DNA from: Orientallactaga sibirica
Lineage: Eukaryota; Chordata; Mammalia; Rodentia; Dipodidae
Reading direction: 5' to 3'
Length of the DNA: 64,000 bases
NCBI GenBank assembly: GCA_036365145.1
Contig: JAEOAD010000015.1
Span: 10,905,501 to 10,969,500 of the forward strand
The notes under the pieces are model-generated. The model was not told the DNA's origin. It saw only the letters and a program-made list of their open reading frames with translations, and did not search any database. The position numbers and the translations under genes were made by a program. Each line of letters begins with the position of its first letter. The first letter of the stretch is position 1. Positions 1 through 10,717 of the stretch are shown here, in pieces.

Positions 1-595
1 GAGTGCTGGAGGTGAATTCAGTTCCACCAACAGATGCAGGAGATCTGGAAAATGAGGACAGCTATGATCCTTTGTCTTTGGTCAGTGTTGTGTGATGGGG
101 TCAGGTGACAGCAGGATAGAAAGTCTAGGGTTAAGCTTTTCTCTGACTCTTCTCAGCAGCTGAGATGTCTGGGCCCTCGCTGTGCCCAAGGCAGAAGTCA
201 GGAACACAAGCACTCAGAGAGCAGATGGCAAGAATGCACAGGGGAACTCTCATTGTCCACACCTGCCCCCAGGACTCCTGGACCCATCAACCCATGCCCC
301 ACCTCCACAGCTCCTGGTTTGTGTTTTGTGTGAACATCCTTTCTGGCTCTCCCACCTTACCCTTCCTTGGCTACTACTGAGTGTGAGGAAACAGTCCCCT
401 CCCATCTCTGACACCAGGAATAAAGTCATACTTTGAAGTTTTGCACATCAACTTTTGGGGACATTTCCTGCCCTCAGAAAATTCCCATCAGTAATCCTGC
501 AGCTGAACTTGACTATGACCCCTCGGTAACCCCAGAGCAAGACAACAGTTACCTGAGATGAGTCCTATCAAAAATCCTCTCAAAACAGTGTAATG
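1..595. other. Low-copy sequence, no gene recognised
   Basis: No repeat family or conserved protein is recognisable. Short open frames around 165-436 lack any domain and overlap one another. A lone AATAAA at about 419-424 has no supporting gene structure. Confidence 0.5.
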
Positions 596-776
596 GGGCT
601 GGAGCAGTTAAGGTGTTCACCTGTGAAGCCTAAGAGCCTAAGTTTGATTCCCTAGTACTCACGTAAGAAGGTGGCACGTGAGTCTGGAGTTCATGTTCAG
701 TGGCTAGAGGCTTTGGTGTGCCTGTGCCCATTCTCTCTCTCTATCTGCCCCCCACACACACACACACACACACACA
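596..776 (+). mobile_element. B2-type tRNA-derived SINE
   Basis: Begins GGGGCTGGAGCAGTTAAGG, a diverged B2-type head that has lost part of the A-box region. It continues through the body (AGTGGCTAGAGGCTTTGG) and a CT-rich tract, and ends in a (CA)n run at about 752-776. The clean target-site duplication seen around younger copies is not obvious here, so this copy is probably old. Confidence 0.8.
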
Positions 777-1252
777 TATTTCTTTTTCTACAGGGACTTT
801 GCAATGGCCACACTGACAAGGACATTTTCAATGTCCCCCCAACCAGGTATTTCCTTTACTTGTGGGATCATCCCTGGCTTCTAATGCTCTGTCTCAGTCC
901 TCCAATCTCTCAAAAACAAGTTCAGATAACACCTTCACATCCAGATGTGAGGTTTCAGTTTTCCAAGTTAGCTGCTTTCTCCATATCCCTCTATTAGGTC
1001 ATCCTTCAGGTTTCATTAGGATGAACGTTCCCGTCTTCCTTCACCTCATGGAGATCAATGAAATCACAAGGGCACCAGCACCATCTGTCCACTACCACTG
1101 TAGGATTTCTATGCAGTGTACTGTCCCCACCCACCATGCCTCAGGTGTGTTCAAGACTGAGTGATGCAGGGGCTGCTACTCCCTACTCCGTGAGTGTCTT
1201 GCCCATCTGCCAGCTCCATTGTCATCTGCTCCTTCTACTTCTGTGGGTTTTT

Positions 1253-1531
1253 TTTTTTTAAATTTTTCGAGAGAGACACAGAGAGAGACAGACAGAGAGA
1301 GAGAGAGGGAGACGGAGACAGATAGAGAACGGGCGTGCCAGCAGTCTCTCAGCTGCTGCAAACAAAATCCAGATGCGTGCGCCCCCTTGTGGGCAAGTGC
1401 GGCATTGCGCCCTTGCATCACTTTGCATCTGGCTAAACGTGGGACCTGGAGATTGGAACCACTGGAGATTGGAACCTGCGTTCTTAGGCTTAGCAGGCAG
1501 GTGCCTTAACTGCTAAGCCATCACTCCAGCC
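1253..1531 (-). mobile_element. B2-type SINE, long variant
   Basis: Reverse-complement element. It reads T-rich tail, GA tract, then the body with the extra block (CTTGTGGGCAAGTGCGGCAT) that marks the long variant, and ends in ATCACTCCAGCC, the complement of the head. It is flanked by the duplication TTCTGTGGGTTT at 1239-1250 and 1536-1547, which fixes both ends. Confidence 0.92.
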
Positions 1532-1559
1532 TTAGTTCTGTGGGTTTTAAATTCTGAAG

Positions 1560-1775
1560 TGGTGGACTGGAGACATGGCTTAGTGGTTAAGGTGCTTGAC
1601 TGCTAAGCCAAAGGACCCAGGTTCAATTCTCCAGGACCCAAGTAAGCCAGATGCATTAGGTGGTGCATGTGTCTGGAGTTTGTTTGCAGTGGCTGAAGGC
1701 CCTGGTGCACCCATTCTCTCTCTCTCTTTCTGTCCCTCTTTCTCTCTCTCAAAATAAATAAAATTACATTATAAA
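1560..1775 (+). mobile_element. B2-type tRNA-derived SINE
   Basis: Full-length copy: head GGACTGGAGACATGGCTTAG, body, CT tract and AAAATAAATAAA tail. The 12-bp duplication TTAAATTCTGAA at 1547-1558 and 1776-1787 shows that it inserted just beside the preceding minus-strand SINE's own target duplication, so it landed after or next to it. Confidence 0.93.
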
Positions 1776-1787
1776 TTAAATTCTGAA

Positions 1788-2824
1788 TTCCTCGAGTGCC
1801 AAACCAGGGACACCTTCCCTGAGGTCCTAGCTGCATCATGGTCCTCTCTCCTTTCATCTGCTTCAGCATGTCTCCCAGGCCTTAGGGTGGTCAGCTACTA
1901 ATGATGCCAAGACACACACAGCTCTGTAGTTCAATAAAATCAAGCAACACAAGCCATTTTCCATTTTGTCTATAACCCCTGTTTCTCAAGAGCCTAAAAG
2001 TCATGTGGTCAAATTTTCTGTGGTCCTGACAGAGTTCCCATACTTCTTAGCCAAATGTCTCCTGCACCTGTTTCCCTTTTCTTTCAACAACCTCCCCCCC
2101 AATTAAATAAGAGAAGAAAACTCAGGGCAAATCCACTCATGTAACAGGCTCCTCACTATGTCATTTGTTTTGTTGTTCTGTTGTCCTAGAGCCCTGTCTA
2201 GCTGCTCCTGGGGTTGAGAGGAGACCCGCTGTCTGCTGTAAGGGAGTATGGAATCTGATTCTCCCCACAGGCCCTAGAGTCTGCGCATGTCAGGAGCAGG
2301 AAGGGAACTTCTCATTTTCCTCCATCTGATGTGTATGGGAAAGACATCCTGGTTGACTCAACATCGTGGGGACTTCCACAGCAAGCGCCCCAAGAATCTG
2401 ACCACAGCCTAGGCCTTCCCTGGCCCTGAGACAGGATCCTGGGAGATGTGTGGGCACAAGGGAGTGCTCCTGGCTATGTGCTGTGTGCCCTGAGTGCAGG
2501 GCTGGGCTGGGCAGGCTGAGGTCAGAATTGATGAGTTTCAACTTATGTTTTGGTCATACTATTCTGCCTCCCATAAATTTATAGATCCAATATTTTTATG
2601 CATGTGCATTTCTTTGTGTGGGAAAATTGTCTGTAGGTTTTATTTGATGCTCCAAGGGACTTGAACCTCTTTACCAATGAGCCAAATGGTGGGGAGAAAG
2701 GCTTTGATTTTGGAGCAGGGAGGTGTGGTTTAGAATTCTCACCTGTTCCAAACTGCTGTGTCTTCTGGACTGGCCACTTTCTTTCTAGACCCTTCTTTAA
2801 AATTGGCCATTGACCCTTGTTAAA
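1788..2824. other. Low-copy sequence, no gene recognised
   Basis: Mixed-composition DNA. Short open frames on the minus strand (for example 2290-2541 and 2579-2854) show no recognisable domain and no start context that would favour them. I see no repeat that I can name. Confidence 0.45.
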
Positions 2825-2836
2825 AACATTCTTACA

Positions 2837-2977
2837 GAGGGTGTGGTGGCTCAAGCCTTTAATCCCAGCACTCAGGGGGCAGAAGTTTCGGATCCCTGTG
2901 AGTTCAAGGCCACTGTGAGATTACATAGTGAATTCCAGGTCAACCTGGACTAGAGTGAGACCTTACCCTGAAAAGAA
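2837..2977 (+). mobile_element. B1-type SINE
   Basis: 7SL-derived monomer with GTGTGGTGGCTCAAGCCTTT, the TTTAATCCCAGCACT core and ACTAGAGTGAGACC, then a short A-rich tail. The duplication AACAT(T/G)CTTACA at 2825-2836 and 2978-2989 differs at one base, which suggests moderate age. Confidence 0.93.
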
Positions 2978-3364
2978 AACATGCTTACAATCATGTTTAG
3001 GTGTCCTTTGACACTCTTCCCAGGAAGAGTTGGAATCTAATGTCCTCCTCTTGAATCCAGAAAAGGATTAAGAGAAGGAGAAATAATGCTGCTTCACTTC
3101 AGAGACTAGGTTGGGAAAGGAAACAGCTCCTGCAGCCTTGCTCTTCCTCAGGACACACACCCTGGAGTCCTGAGCCCATATGTGCTATAGGGATGAGGCA
3201 GCATGGTTGCGGGGAGAGAGGTGTGTGCAAGGAGCCCAGCAGCTCCCGATCCCAGCCGTTGGCTCTTTGCAGCCAAGGCAGCAGGTAGGTAAGTAAACAG
3301 CATCCAGCAACTACAGGAGACCCCTTCATCTGAGGCTTCATTTTCCACAGTTTTAGCAACTTTT

Positions 3365-3860
3365 AGTCAATTGTACTCCAACTATTAAATGGAAAATTCC
3401 AGAAACACACAACTCATACATTTTAAATTGTTGCTCTAAGCAGTGTAATGAAATCTCCCTCAAAGGATGTGCACTGACTGACCTTTGTCCAGAGTCCTCA
3501 TGCTGTATACACTACCCACCTGTTAGTCACTTTGCAAGTTCAGTTATCCACTGACTGCTTTGATACTGCTGTTCTTGTGTTTAAATAATGTTTATTTTTA
3601 CTTACTATTGGTTCCCAAACACATTGTAGTTATACATATTGTAGTTATTGTAATAGTTGTTCTACTTTATGATTAGTTACTATTGTTCATCTCCTACTGT
3701 GCTTAATATATAAGTGAAACTATCAGAGAAGGCATGGAGGGGAGAAACAATATACACAACAAGGTTTGGTATTATCTGGTTTCAGACACCCATGGGGGTG
3801 ATTTAGAACATATTTCCCACTGAAAAAGGAGCGACTATATAACCTGCAGCATCCAAGCTG
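3365..3860 (+). mobile_element. Tigger-like DNA transposon remnant, internally deleted
   Basis: The left part carries ATTAAATGGAAAATTCCAGA followed by ACTCATACATTTTAAATTG. The right part carries CATCTCCTACTGTGCTTAAT and then CAGACACCCATGGGGGTGAT. I recognise these blocks as the two ends of a Tigger-class (pogo-like) element. Nearly all of the transposase reading frame that should lie between them is missing, so this is a non-autonomous deletion derivative. The terminal inverted repeats are eroded. Subfamily name uncertain. Confidence 0.72.
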
Positions 3861-6848
3861 CCACTGGTCACACCAATTAGAGCAGAGATGCCTGGCCCTG
3901 CCCAGCCCTGCCATACTTTACATACTCATGTGCTTAAAAAAATGCTACTGTTATTTTAAGCAGGAAGTTTTGGGGGAAGTTTGAGCACTGCATTAATGAC
4001 AGAGTACCCTGCCTGAAAACTGAGCCCCAATGAGTGATTGCTGGTCCTGGAATGGGGTAGGGTACTCTAGCCACTACCAGATAGGTTGTGTTTAGCTAAG
4101 CTGTCACTCTGGGCTTTCTGTAGATGCAGAGGGTTAGTCAGCCTAGCCCTGCTTTCTGTGGAGAGATATGTCCCCAGACCAGAACAAGAACAGAACAGGG
4201 AAGGTGGGTGCTCTCTTTCCTGTGGGCATCTCAGGAGGGCTGGGAGGGTGAGCAGAGCCTAGGAGCAAGGCTGGAGCTGGGTGGGGCCTGCATCGTATGG
4301 ATGTTCTCACCCTCTCTCTGTTACTCTTGCCCTGCTCCTCCAGAAGCTCCACCAGGGTGGAGACTGCATCTTGTTTACTTTGAAACCTCAGAGTATTACA
4401 CATTGTCTGCTGAAGTCAGGGTCCAAGAGAACGCTCATGAGTCTCTGAGCATCTCACCCAGCTGCGCGTGCCCTGGACAAGATGGGGTGGCTACGCATGA
4501 AGAAGCCGGACAAAAGGTGGACAAAGGACCAGCGTGAGCCCTTTCTCCGTCTTTCCTGGAGAGTAGGGCTTCGGGCACTTTCACCTCAGCATATTGGTGG
4601 CCAAATCCCCATGGTAAACCTTCTCAGTGCTGGGTGAAGGTCCTGTGCCTGGTGCCCTGCCTTTTCTTGCTGGCTCCCTGCCCAGCACCAGGACCTCTGC
4701 TGACTACTTGGGCAATGACCTTGACCCTCTGCCATTACAGCTGTCTGGCAAGATCCCTATCTTCCTGTCTACCAGGTTGTCCAAACCACAGCTTGATATC
4801 AGCTATACCCACTACTGTGATTACTGTGTCTGGAAGGAGCTTTGCCCAAGCCCAGAAATCAGAAGCAAAAGAAGGAAAGACCGAGTTGAAGTCAGCTGAG
4901 GTCTTAGACCATAAGGGCAGGGGCTCGCTGCCCATGCCTCACACGCCAGCCTGGATTTCCTATTAGACTCAGGGCTTTACGGCAGGAAGGCCTGCCCGCC
5001 AGAGCCTGGGGCGGGCTGCTCCATCCTCTGGGCCTGGGCCTGGATGTCTGCCCGAGCAGCTGCCATTTAACTTGTTGCAGGAGAAATATCTATAAAAAGT
5101 TAACTATTGTCATAAAAGCAGCTCGTCAGACCCAGGGCAGGACTGTTGAAGGGATGCCCAGCCTCTGGGTGAGTCCCACCGTGGAAACTACGACTCGACA
5201 CTCAAATACCTCTCTTTCTCCCTTCATTTCTTCCTGGCTCTCATCATAAGATGTCACGTCACAGAGCTGTCCTGATGGATGATGGCTGATCCTGTGCTGC
5301 ATGTCATGGCTACTGCATGCCTCTGAACTGTCATTACTATGCAAGGTGGCCTCTGAAGCCATGTGCTTTGAAGACAGGGATGTTGACATGTCATCAAGGA
5401 GCAGGGCATAGTCCATGACACACATCATGCACCTGTAGCAAGTGGGGAGTCCTGATGGGGTGCTCTCTCTGTTTAGTCAGAAAAGAGCCACAGGCGGCAT
5501 GAAGAGGGGCAGTTTACTGCTGTATGGATGACAAATAGCTTTCCCTAAGGCCTCCCCTCATATCAATATCCTCTCTCTCAGGCCTGGACTTCACCGTGGC
5601 AAGGTGGGAGTTGTTAGAAGACAGTAGTCTTTCTTAGTTAAGCACTGTCCCTGCCACCTTGAATTGCCAATGGCACACACAGAGAGAAGGATGTAGTGGA
5701 GGCAGTAGAGGTCCCGAAGAATTTTACCTTCCCCTTAAAGGCTGTCCTTCCTCAGTGTCCACCTCCAATTAAGAAAATTGGATTTGGAAAGAGTGTGTGA
5801 TACTCATCAAGCTGAGCGCTTGCAGACTGGTGGCCCTGCTGGTGGCCATCTCTGTACTTTGGGTTGTATTTTCTTTTCTCTCATGTGGCCCACATCCTTG
5901 TTGCTGCCAACGCTTAGAGAATAAGTGGGGCTCTGCTTCAGGGGAATAAAAGAGGGTCAGCAGAATAACATGCTGGTTTTCAACAGAGAGGTATTGGACC
6001 TTGGAAGGGAGTGGACAGCTTATCTGGAGAACTGTCTGCTGTGGGATCCCAGGGGGCGCTCTTAGCGCCTGAGAGCAAAGATGGTGGAGAGCCTCCGCAG
6101 AGTCAGAGGGGAGAGGACACGAGGTCTGAGCAGCTATGAGAGGAGACAGAGGCAGCTGAGTGGGATGTCTGGCTTCCCTGTACCAGCATGGAAGGTCCCT
6201 GTGAGGACCCCTAGGGACAAGAGGGTGAGTAGGATGCAAAGGAGGAAGCACAGGCGACCTCTTTCCCAGGGCTAGACATCACCTTAAAATGTAGGAGCTC
6301 CTTGTCTGATTTGGGCTCTGTGTGCTCCTGAAGGACCCTCGGTGATATATACAATGATCCTACACCCTTAACACTAAGTGGAGCTGTCCAGGTATCTTGT
6401 CTGCAACGTGATGAACCTATCGTTCTCCATGGGGCCTCCAAGGAAGAGAAGTGGTCTGCCCTTTAGGCGTTTCTCTCGGTGGGGAGTATACACACAGGAC
6501 ACATGCAGTGCCTGAGTCAGCCCTAGACAGTGTCTGTGTCACCCTGCTCTGTGGATGTGAGTAATGGGACTGAACAATGCCATGGGACAGGCAGAAGACA
6601 CTCTGCACCCATGAATCGAGTTCTCCTTGGCTTGGTGTGAATCACAGCCAGCGTTTTCCAGACCAGAGCATCTGTAGATTCTGAGTCCCTGCTTCCCGGA
6701 GACTGAGTCTCTGGCTGGTGGAGCGCATCCCATTTAAATGTCACACTCTCCCCAGTGAAGCGGCAGGCAGGGCCACCCCAGGAGGTCTGGAGAGGTTGAA
6801 GGGCTCTGCCAAAGTGCAGAGGTATGCATCAGAAAGGTGCTTGCTTTC
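3861..6848. other. Low-copy sequence, about 3 kb, no gene recognised
   Basis: Long stretch without SINEs. Open frames here (for example 4124-4537 plus, 5769-6251 minus) have no recognisable domain and no splice or promoter support. A possible ancient L2-like tract lies near 4340-4410, and an AT-rich patch with GTTAAC lies near 5085-5115. It could hold regulatory or intronic sequence, which the bases alone cannot show. Confidence 0.45.
4340..4410 (+). mobile_element. Possible ancient L2-like repeat fragment
   Basis: The run AAGCTCCACCAGGGTGGAGA followed by a 'TGCATCTTGTTTACTTTGAA' block resembles the common mammalian L2-type 3' sequence, in which a 'small-sum' AAGCTCC...GGGCAGGGAC unit precedes CTTGTTCAC. 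It is highly diverged and short. This is recognition by resemblance only. Confidence 0.3.
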
Positions 6849-6861
6849 TTGCTTACTTCTT

Positions 6862-6896
6862 TTAAAAAAAATTTATTTTATGTATTTATTTATTAT

Positions 6897-6936
<40 letters not shown>

Positions 6937-7071
6937 GGTGTACCAGGGCTTCCAACCACTGCAAACGAACTCAGGATGCATGTGCACCATGTGCACCTGG
7001 GAAATTGAACCTGGGTCCATAGGATTTGCAGGCAAGTGCCTTAACTGCTAAGCCATCTCTCCAGCCCCCCA
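6862..7071 (-). mobile_element. B2-type SINE with long GA tract
   Basis: Complement element with T-rich tail, an uninterrupted (GA)n of about 34 bp, ATGGGTGTACCAGGGCTTCC, and an end at CCATCTCTCCAGCCCC. It is bounded by a perfect 13-bp duplication TTGCTTACTTCTT at 6849-6861 and 7072-7084. The perfect duplication and pure GA tract suggest a recent insertion. Confidence 0.94.
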
Positions 7072-7177
7072 TTGCTTACTTCTTGATTGGAAGATCTCCT
7101 CACTTGCAAAGAGCTGAGTCAGTACATGCATTTCATTATTTTCTTTAAGTCAGTTTCTTAAAAGAAAAAAACCTTAA

Positions 7178-7333
7178 GCTGGGCGTGGTGGTGCATGCCT
7201 TTAATCCCAGCACTTGGGAGGCAGAGGTAGGATGATCGCTGTGAGTTCAAGGCCACCCTGAGACTACATAGTGAATTCCAGGTCAGCCTGGACTAGAGTG
7301 AAACCCTACCTTGAAAAAACAAAAGAAAAAAAA
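7178..7333 (+). mobile_element. B1-type SINE
   Basis: Near-consensus GCTGGGCGTGGTGGTGCATG head, TTTAATCCCAGCACTTGGGA core, and CCTACCTTGAAAAAAC at the end, followed by an A-rich tail. It abuts a minus-strand SINE directly, so the two tails (A-rich then T-rich) face each other. Confidence 0.93.
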
Positions 7334-7612
7334 CCATTTATTTATTTATTTATTTATTATTTTATTTATTTTTGGAGAGAGACTCAGAGAGATAGACAGA
7401 GAGGGAGAGGGAGACAGATAGAGATGAGTGCGCCAGCAGTCTCTCAGCTGCTGTGAACAAACTCCAGATGTGTGTGCCCCCTTGTGGGCAAGTGCGGCAT
7501 TGCACCCTTGCGTCACTTTGCATCTGGCTAAATGTGGGACCTGGAGATTAGAACCAGCGTTCTTAGGCTTAGCAGGCAGGCACCTTAACCACTAAGCCAT
7601 CTCTCCTGCCCC
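7334..7612 (-). mobile_element. B2-type SINE, long variant
   Basis: Complement long-variant copy with (TTTA)n tail, GA tract, the diagnostic CTTGTGGGCAAGTGCGGCAT block and GCATCTGGCTAAATGTGGGA, ending CCATCTCTCCTGCCCC. It is close in sequence to the copies at 1253-1531 and 25213-25499. Confidence 0.92.
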
Positions 7613-7825
7613 CTTTTATTTATTTTGAGATAGAGAGCTAATGAGCAAGAAAAACAGGTGGACACAGAAAGAATGGGCATACCAGGGCCTTCAACCACTG
7701 CAAACGAACTCTAGACACATGCACTACCTTGTGCATCTGGCTAAAGTGGGTACTAGAGAATCGAACCTGGGTCCTTAGGCTTCGCAGGCAAACATCTTAA
7801 CAGCTAAGCTATTTCTCCAGCCCCA
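7613..7825 (-). mobile_element. B2-type SINE, short variant
   Basis: Complement copy starting in TTTTATTTATTTTGAGATAG and ending ATTTCTCCAGCCCC. The GA tract is degraded to mixed purines and the body carries several transitions, so it looks older than the adjoining long-variant copy. Confidence 0.9.
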
Positions 7826-7833
7826 AAACTTTT

Positions 7834-7975
7834 TGTTTTTTAAAGACAGGCTTTCATTCTGTAGGCCAAGATGGCCTGGATTCACTATGTAGCCAGGTTG
7901 GCCTCAAACTCATAGAACTCCTCTTGTGTCACCTGCCTTAGTGCTGAGGTTGTAAGTATGCACTCTATACCTGGC
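7834..7975 (-). mobile_element. Old B1-type SINE
   Basis: Complement of a diverged B1: AAAGACAGGCTTTCATTCTG, TTCACTATGTAGCCAGGTTG, then TTAGTGCTGAGGTTGTAAG in place of the usual AGTGCTGGGATTAAAGG. Many CpG-decay changes point to an early insertion. Confidence 0.75.
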
Positions 7976-8079
7976 TCTACTTTACTGTTATTATATTATT
8001 ATTTATTAGTGCTGAGGATACAATAGGGTTTTGTTCATGCTAAATATGCACTCTGCCATTGAGTTTACCACAGAAAAGT

Positions 8080-8303
8080 TTTTTTATATTTTTAAAATTT
8101 ATTTTATTTATTTATAAGAGACAGAGGAAAAGAGAGAGGGAAAGTGAGAATGGGCACTTCAGGGCCTTCAGCCACTGCAAACGAACACCAGACAGTGTGC
8201 CCCCTTGTGCATCTGGCTTACGTGGGACCTGGAGAATTGAACCGGGGTCCTTAGGCTTCACAGGCAAACACCTTAACCGCTAAGCTATCTCTCCAGCCCC
8301 CCC
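8080..8303 (-). mobile_element. B2-type SINE
   Basis: Complement copy. It has a T-rich tail, a purine tract, AATGGGCACTTCAGGGCCTT, TGCATCTGGCTTACGTGGGA, and an end at CTATCTCTCCAGCCCC. The body matches the short variant, with a 7-bp gap at the middle block. Confidence 0.92.
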
Positions 8304-8342
8304 CGAAAAGTTTTAAAGGATATAATTGTATGTGTGATATTA

Positions 8343-8398
8343 TATATATAAAATTTTGAGACAGGATCTTGTATAACCCAGGCTAGTCTTGAACTCTT
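8343..8398 (-). mobile_element. B1-type SINE fragment split by a younger SINE
   Basis: AAATTTTGAGACAGGATCTTG and then AACCCAGGCTAGTCTTGAAC are the complement of a B1 3' half. The next SINE cuts it, and its duplicated end CTTGAACTCTT reappears at 8621-8631. The rest of the B1 after the break is not recognisable. Confidence 0.65.
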
Positions 8399-8618
8399 TT
8401 AAAAAATATATATTTACTTATCTATTTGTGTGTGTGTGTGAAAGAGAGAGAGTGAGAGAGAGAATGGGCACAACAAGGGCCTCCTGCTGCTGCAAATGAA
8501 TTCCAAACACATGTGTCACTTTGGGTATCTAGCTTATGTGGGTACTGGGGAGTCAAACCTGGGCTAAGAGGCTTAACAAGCAATCCTCTTTAACCACTGA
8601 GTCATTTCCACAGCTCTG
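8399..8618 (-). mobile_element. B2-type SINE inserted in an older B1
   Basis: Complement element with a (TG)n-bearing tail, GA tract, GGGCACAACAAGGGCCTCCT body and degraded head (GAGTCATTTCCACAGCTCT). A perfect 13-bp duplication GTCTTGAACTCTT at 8386-8398 and 8619-8631 places it inside the B1 fragment. Confidence 0.92.
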
Positions 8619-8754
8619 GTCTTGAACTCTTAACAAAGCGTCATATTCACTCTCATTTTTCATAAGCAGCTGCAACATTAAATGTAATGTGTACGGGGTG
8701 GCTCCTAATACTAGGGAAACAGAGGCAGGAGGATTGTGAGTCTGAGTGAAGCTG

Positions 8755-8785
8755 ATATACATACATACACACACACACACAAAAG

Positions 8786-8828
<43 letters not shown>

Positions 8829-8830
8829 TA
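8755..8830. repeat. Compound (CA)n/(TG)n microsatellite
   Basis: A (CA)n run at about 8767-8780 is followed by TATATATG and a (TG)n run of about 17 units to 8827. The two halves are complementary and could form a hairpin. Likely polymorphic. Confidence 0.9.
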
Positions 8831-9134
8831 CTTTTTTTCTGACTAAGAAAGTGTAGTGTTGTCACTGTGTGGCTTGTGTATGCTACTTTGAGGCTGAGGT
8901 TTTCTGAGGCATTCTAACTAGAAGCTGAAAGTGGGGTGGGTGCAATGATCTGCCCAACAGCCTCTTTATACCTTCTTTCTGATGAAAGACTCCCCTCTAC
9001 TTCTGGAGGCTAAAATGGATATTGTCCCTTCCTAACCTCTGCTCAACCAGGATGTGGGCTTGTGGCTGTGCCTTCTGAGGTCTGACTGAAGTCTGTTGGA
9101 AGCTACTAAGAAAGTTTTTACTTCCCTTTTGAAA

Positions 9135-9860
9135 GCCAGCCAATTGCTAGAGGCACCTTAAATGTTCATTAAGGGTTAGCAGATAAAGCAAATGTGGCCA
9201 ATATATACAACTGAATATTATTTAACTCTGAAAAAAAAAAAATCTTGTTGTGTGTTGCAACATGGAGGAAGCTTGAAGATATTATGCTAAGTGAAAGAAG
9301 CAAGTCACAAAAAGACAAATATGGCATGATTTCATTCATAGATATTCTAAAAAGAGAAAACAGAATGGTACAGTGCTGGCAGGAGAGGGGGAAGAGTTGT
9401 TCAGTGGGTAGAGTTTTAGTTTTATAAGATGAAACGTCTTAGATGCATTGCACAACAGTGAGCTTAGTTATCACTGCACTATACAAATAAAGTGGCGAAG
9501 ATGGAAAGTTTAATGTTATATACTGTTTATCACCATTAAAAAAGTTTTGGAGCCGGATATAGTGGAGCATGCCTTTAATCCCAGCACTAGGGAGGCAGAG
9601 GTAGGAGGATCACCATGAGTTTGAGGCCACCCTGAGACTACATAGTGAATTCCAGGTCAGCCTGGGCTAGAGTGAGACCCTACCTGGAAAAAAACAACAA
9701 AACAAAAACAAAAAGTTTTGGAAGTAGAGAGTGGTGATGGGGGCACAATATTTAAACCACTTTGATTCACTTTAAGATGGTTATTTTATGAGAATTTCAC
9801 ATCAGATAAAACATATTTGAACAAACAAACCTTGATTTAAGTTGCTCTTAATGTCTTTAC
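9135..9860 (+). mobile_element. Ancient L1 3'-end fragment
   Basis: Matches the non-coding 3' end of old mammalian L1 elements in order: AAATGTTCATTAAGGG, TATTATTTAACTCTGAAAAA, CAACATGGAGGAAGCTTGAA, ATTATGCTAAGTGAAAGAAG, GACAAATATGGCATGATTTC, then (after a B1 insertion) GTGGTGATGGGGGCACAAT and TTTAAGATGGTTATTTTATG. It is strongly 5'-truncated and has no coding capacity. The layout resembles the L1MA/L1MB class. Confidence 0.85.
9552..9709 (+). mobile_element. B1-type SINE inside L1
   Basis: Full-length B1 (GCCGGATATAGTGGAGCATG ... CCTACCTGGAAAAAAAC) with an A-rich tail. Perfect 13-bp duplication AAAAAGTTTTGGA at 9539-9551 and 9710-9722 within the L1 3' end. Confidence 0.95.
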
Positions 9861-10078
9861 AAGATCATATATGATATGAATCCTGGTGCTATGGCAGCCG
9901 TTTTGTAGTTGTGAGGGAACATGGCTAAAGACCAGGCTGGCGGAAGAGATGACAAGCAAAGGTAAGGAAGCTGCATTTCTAATGATGTTATCACGCTTCT
10001 AAACTTCCCTAGAAGTGATTTCCCCTGAATTGGTTATGTGAGCTAGCACATCCTCCTCTTTGTCATATTTACTTTTTT

Positions 10079-10325
10079 TGATTTTTTAAAGAATGACTTT
10101 TTTTAATATTTATTTTTATTTATTTACTTATTAGACACAGAGAGATGGAGAGATAAAGAGAGAGAGAGTGAGGATGGGCATGCCAGGGACTCTAGCCACT
10201 GCAAACGAACTCCAGATACATGAGCCACCATGTGTATCTGGCTTACGTGGTACCTGGAGAATCAAACCTGGATCCTTAGGCTTAGCAGGCAAATGCCCTA
10301 ACCACTAAACCATCTCTCCAGCCCC
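10079..10325 (-). mobile_element. B2-type SINE
   Basis: Complement element with T-rich tail, GAGAGA tract and GGATGGGCATGCCAGGGACT, ending CCATCTCTCCAGCCCC. The flanks CATATT(T/C)ACTTTT near 10065-10077 and 10326-10338 form the target duplication with one mismatch. Confidence 0.9.
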
Positions 10326-10404
10326 ATATTCACTTTTAACTTGGGTAACCAGAAGTGGCTGGGTAGCTCCACTACAGGAACAGAGGGCTTCTTTCTTAGC
10401 ATGA

Positions 10405-10550
10405 GCACAGAAGAGAAGTGGAGGTACATGCCTCTGATCTCAGTACTCAGGAGGCAGAGGCTGGAGGATCACCCAGGGTGTGAGGCCTACCTCGGATACA
10501 TATTGAGACCTCACCTCAAAAAACTGAAAAATAAAAGAAAGAAAGAGAGA
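10405..10550 (+). mobile_element. Old B1-type SINE
   Basis: GAAGTGGAGGTACATGCCTC, GATCTCAGTACTCAGGAGGC and CCTCACCTCAAAAAACTG are a diverged B1 in plus orientation. No duplication can be assigned. Confidence 0.75.
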
Positions 10551-10555
10551 GAAAG

Positions 10556-10717
10556 CAGGCCAGGGGATGACTCAGTAATTAAAGCTATTTGCTTGCAAAG
10601 CCTGATGGCAAGGGGCACATGGGTCTGAAGTTCATTTGCAGTGGCAAGAGGCCCTGGTGCACCCGTACATATACACTTTCTCCTTGCAAATAAATAAAAC
10701 ATTTTATTTTTTAAAAG
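10556..10717 (+). mobile_element. B2-type SINE, diverged
   Basis: Head GGCCAGGGGATGACTCAGTA, shortened middle, body CATTTGCAGTGGCAAGAGGC, and TGCAAATAAATAAAAC tail. About 40 bp of the middle block is missing relative to neighbours. This 'AGTGGCAAGAGGCCCTGG' form recurs at 15782, 36743 and 50650 and may mark a separate, older subfamily. Confidence 0.85.

Noticed and set aside
419..424. AATAAA as the 3' end of a gene
   Set aside because: A lone hexamer without upstream coding or splice evidence; expected often by chance.
4124..4537. 137-codon open frame, plus strand, as a possible gene
   Set aside because: No recognisable domain, it overlaps a possible ancient repeat near 4340-4410, and there is no promoter, splice or poly-A support.
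4634..4966. Open frame starting with a signal-peptide-like stretch (MKVLCLVPCLFLLAPCPAPG)
   Set aside because: The hydrophobic start is followed by sequence without any family features, and another frame on the same strand overlaps it. Not enough to call a gene.
5769..6251. 160-codon open frame, minus strand, the longest apart from L1 fragments
   Set aside because: Low-complexity Pro/Ser/Leu-rich translation, no domain, and an opposing frame overlaps it. Expected by chance in G+C-rich DNA.
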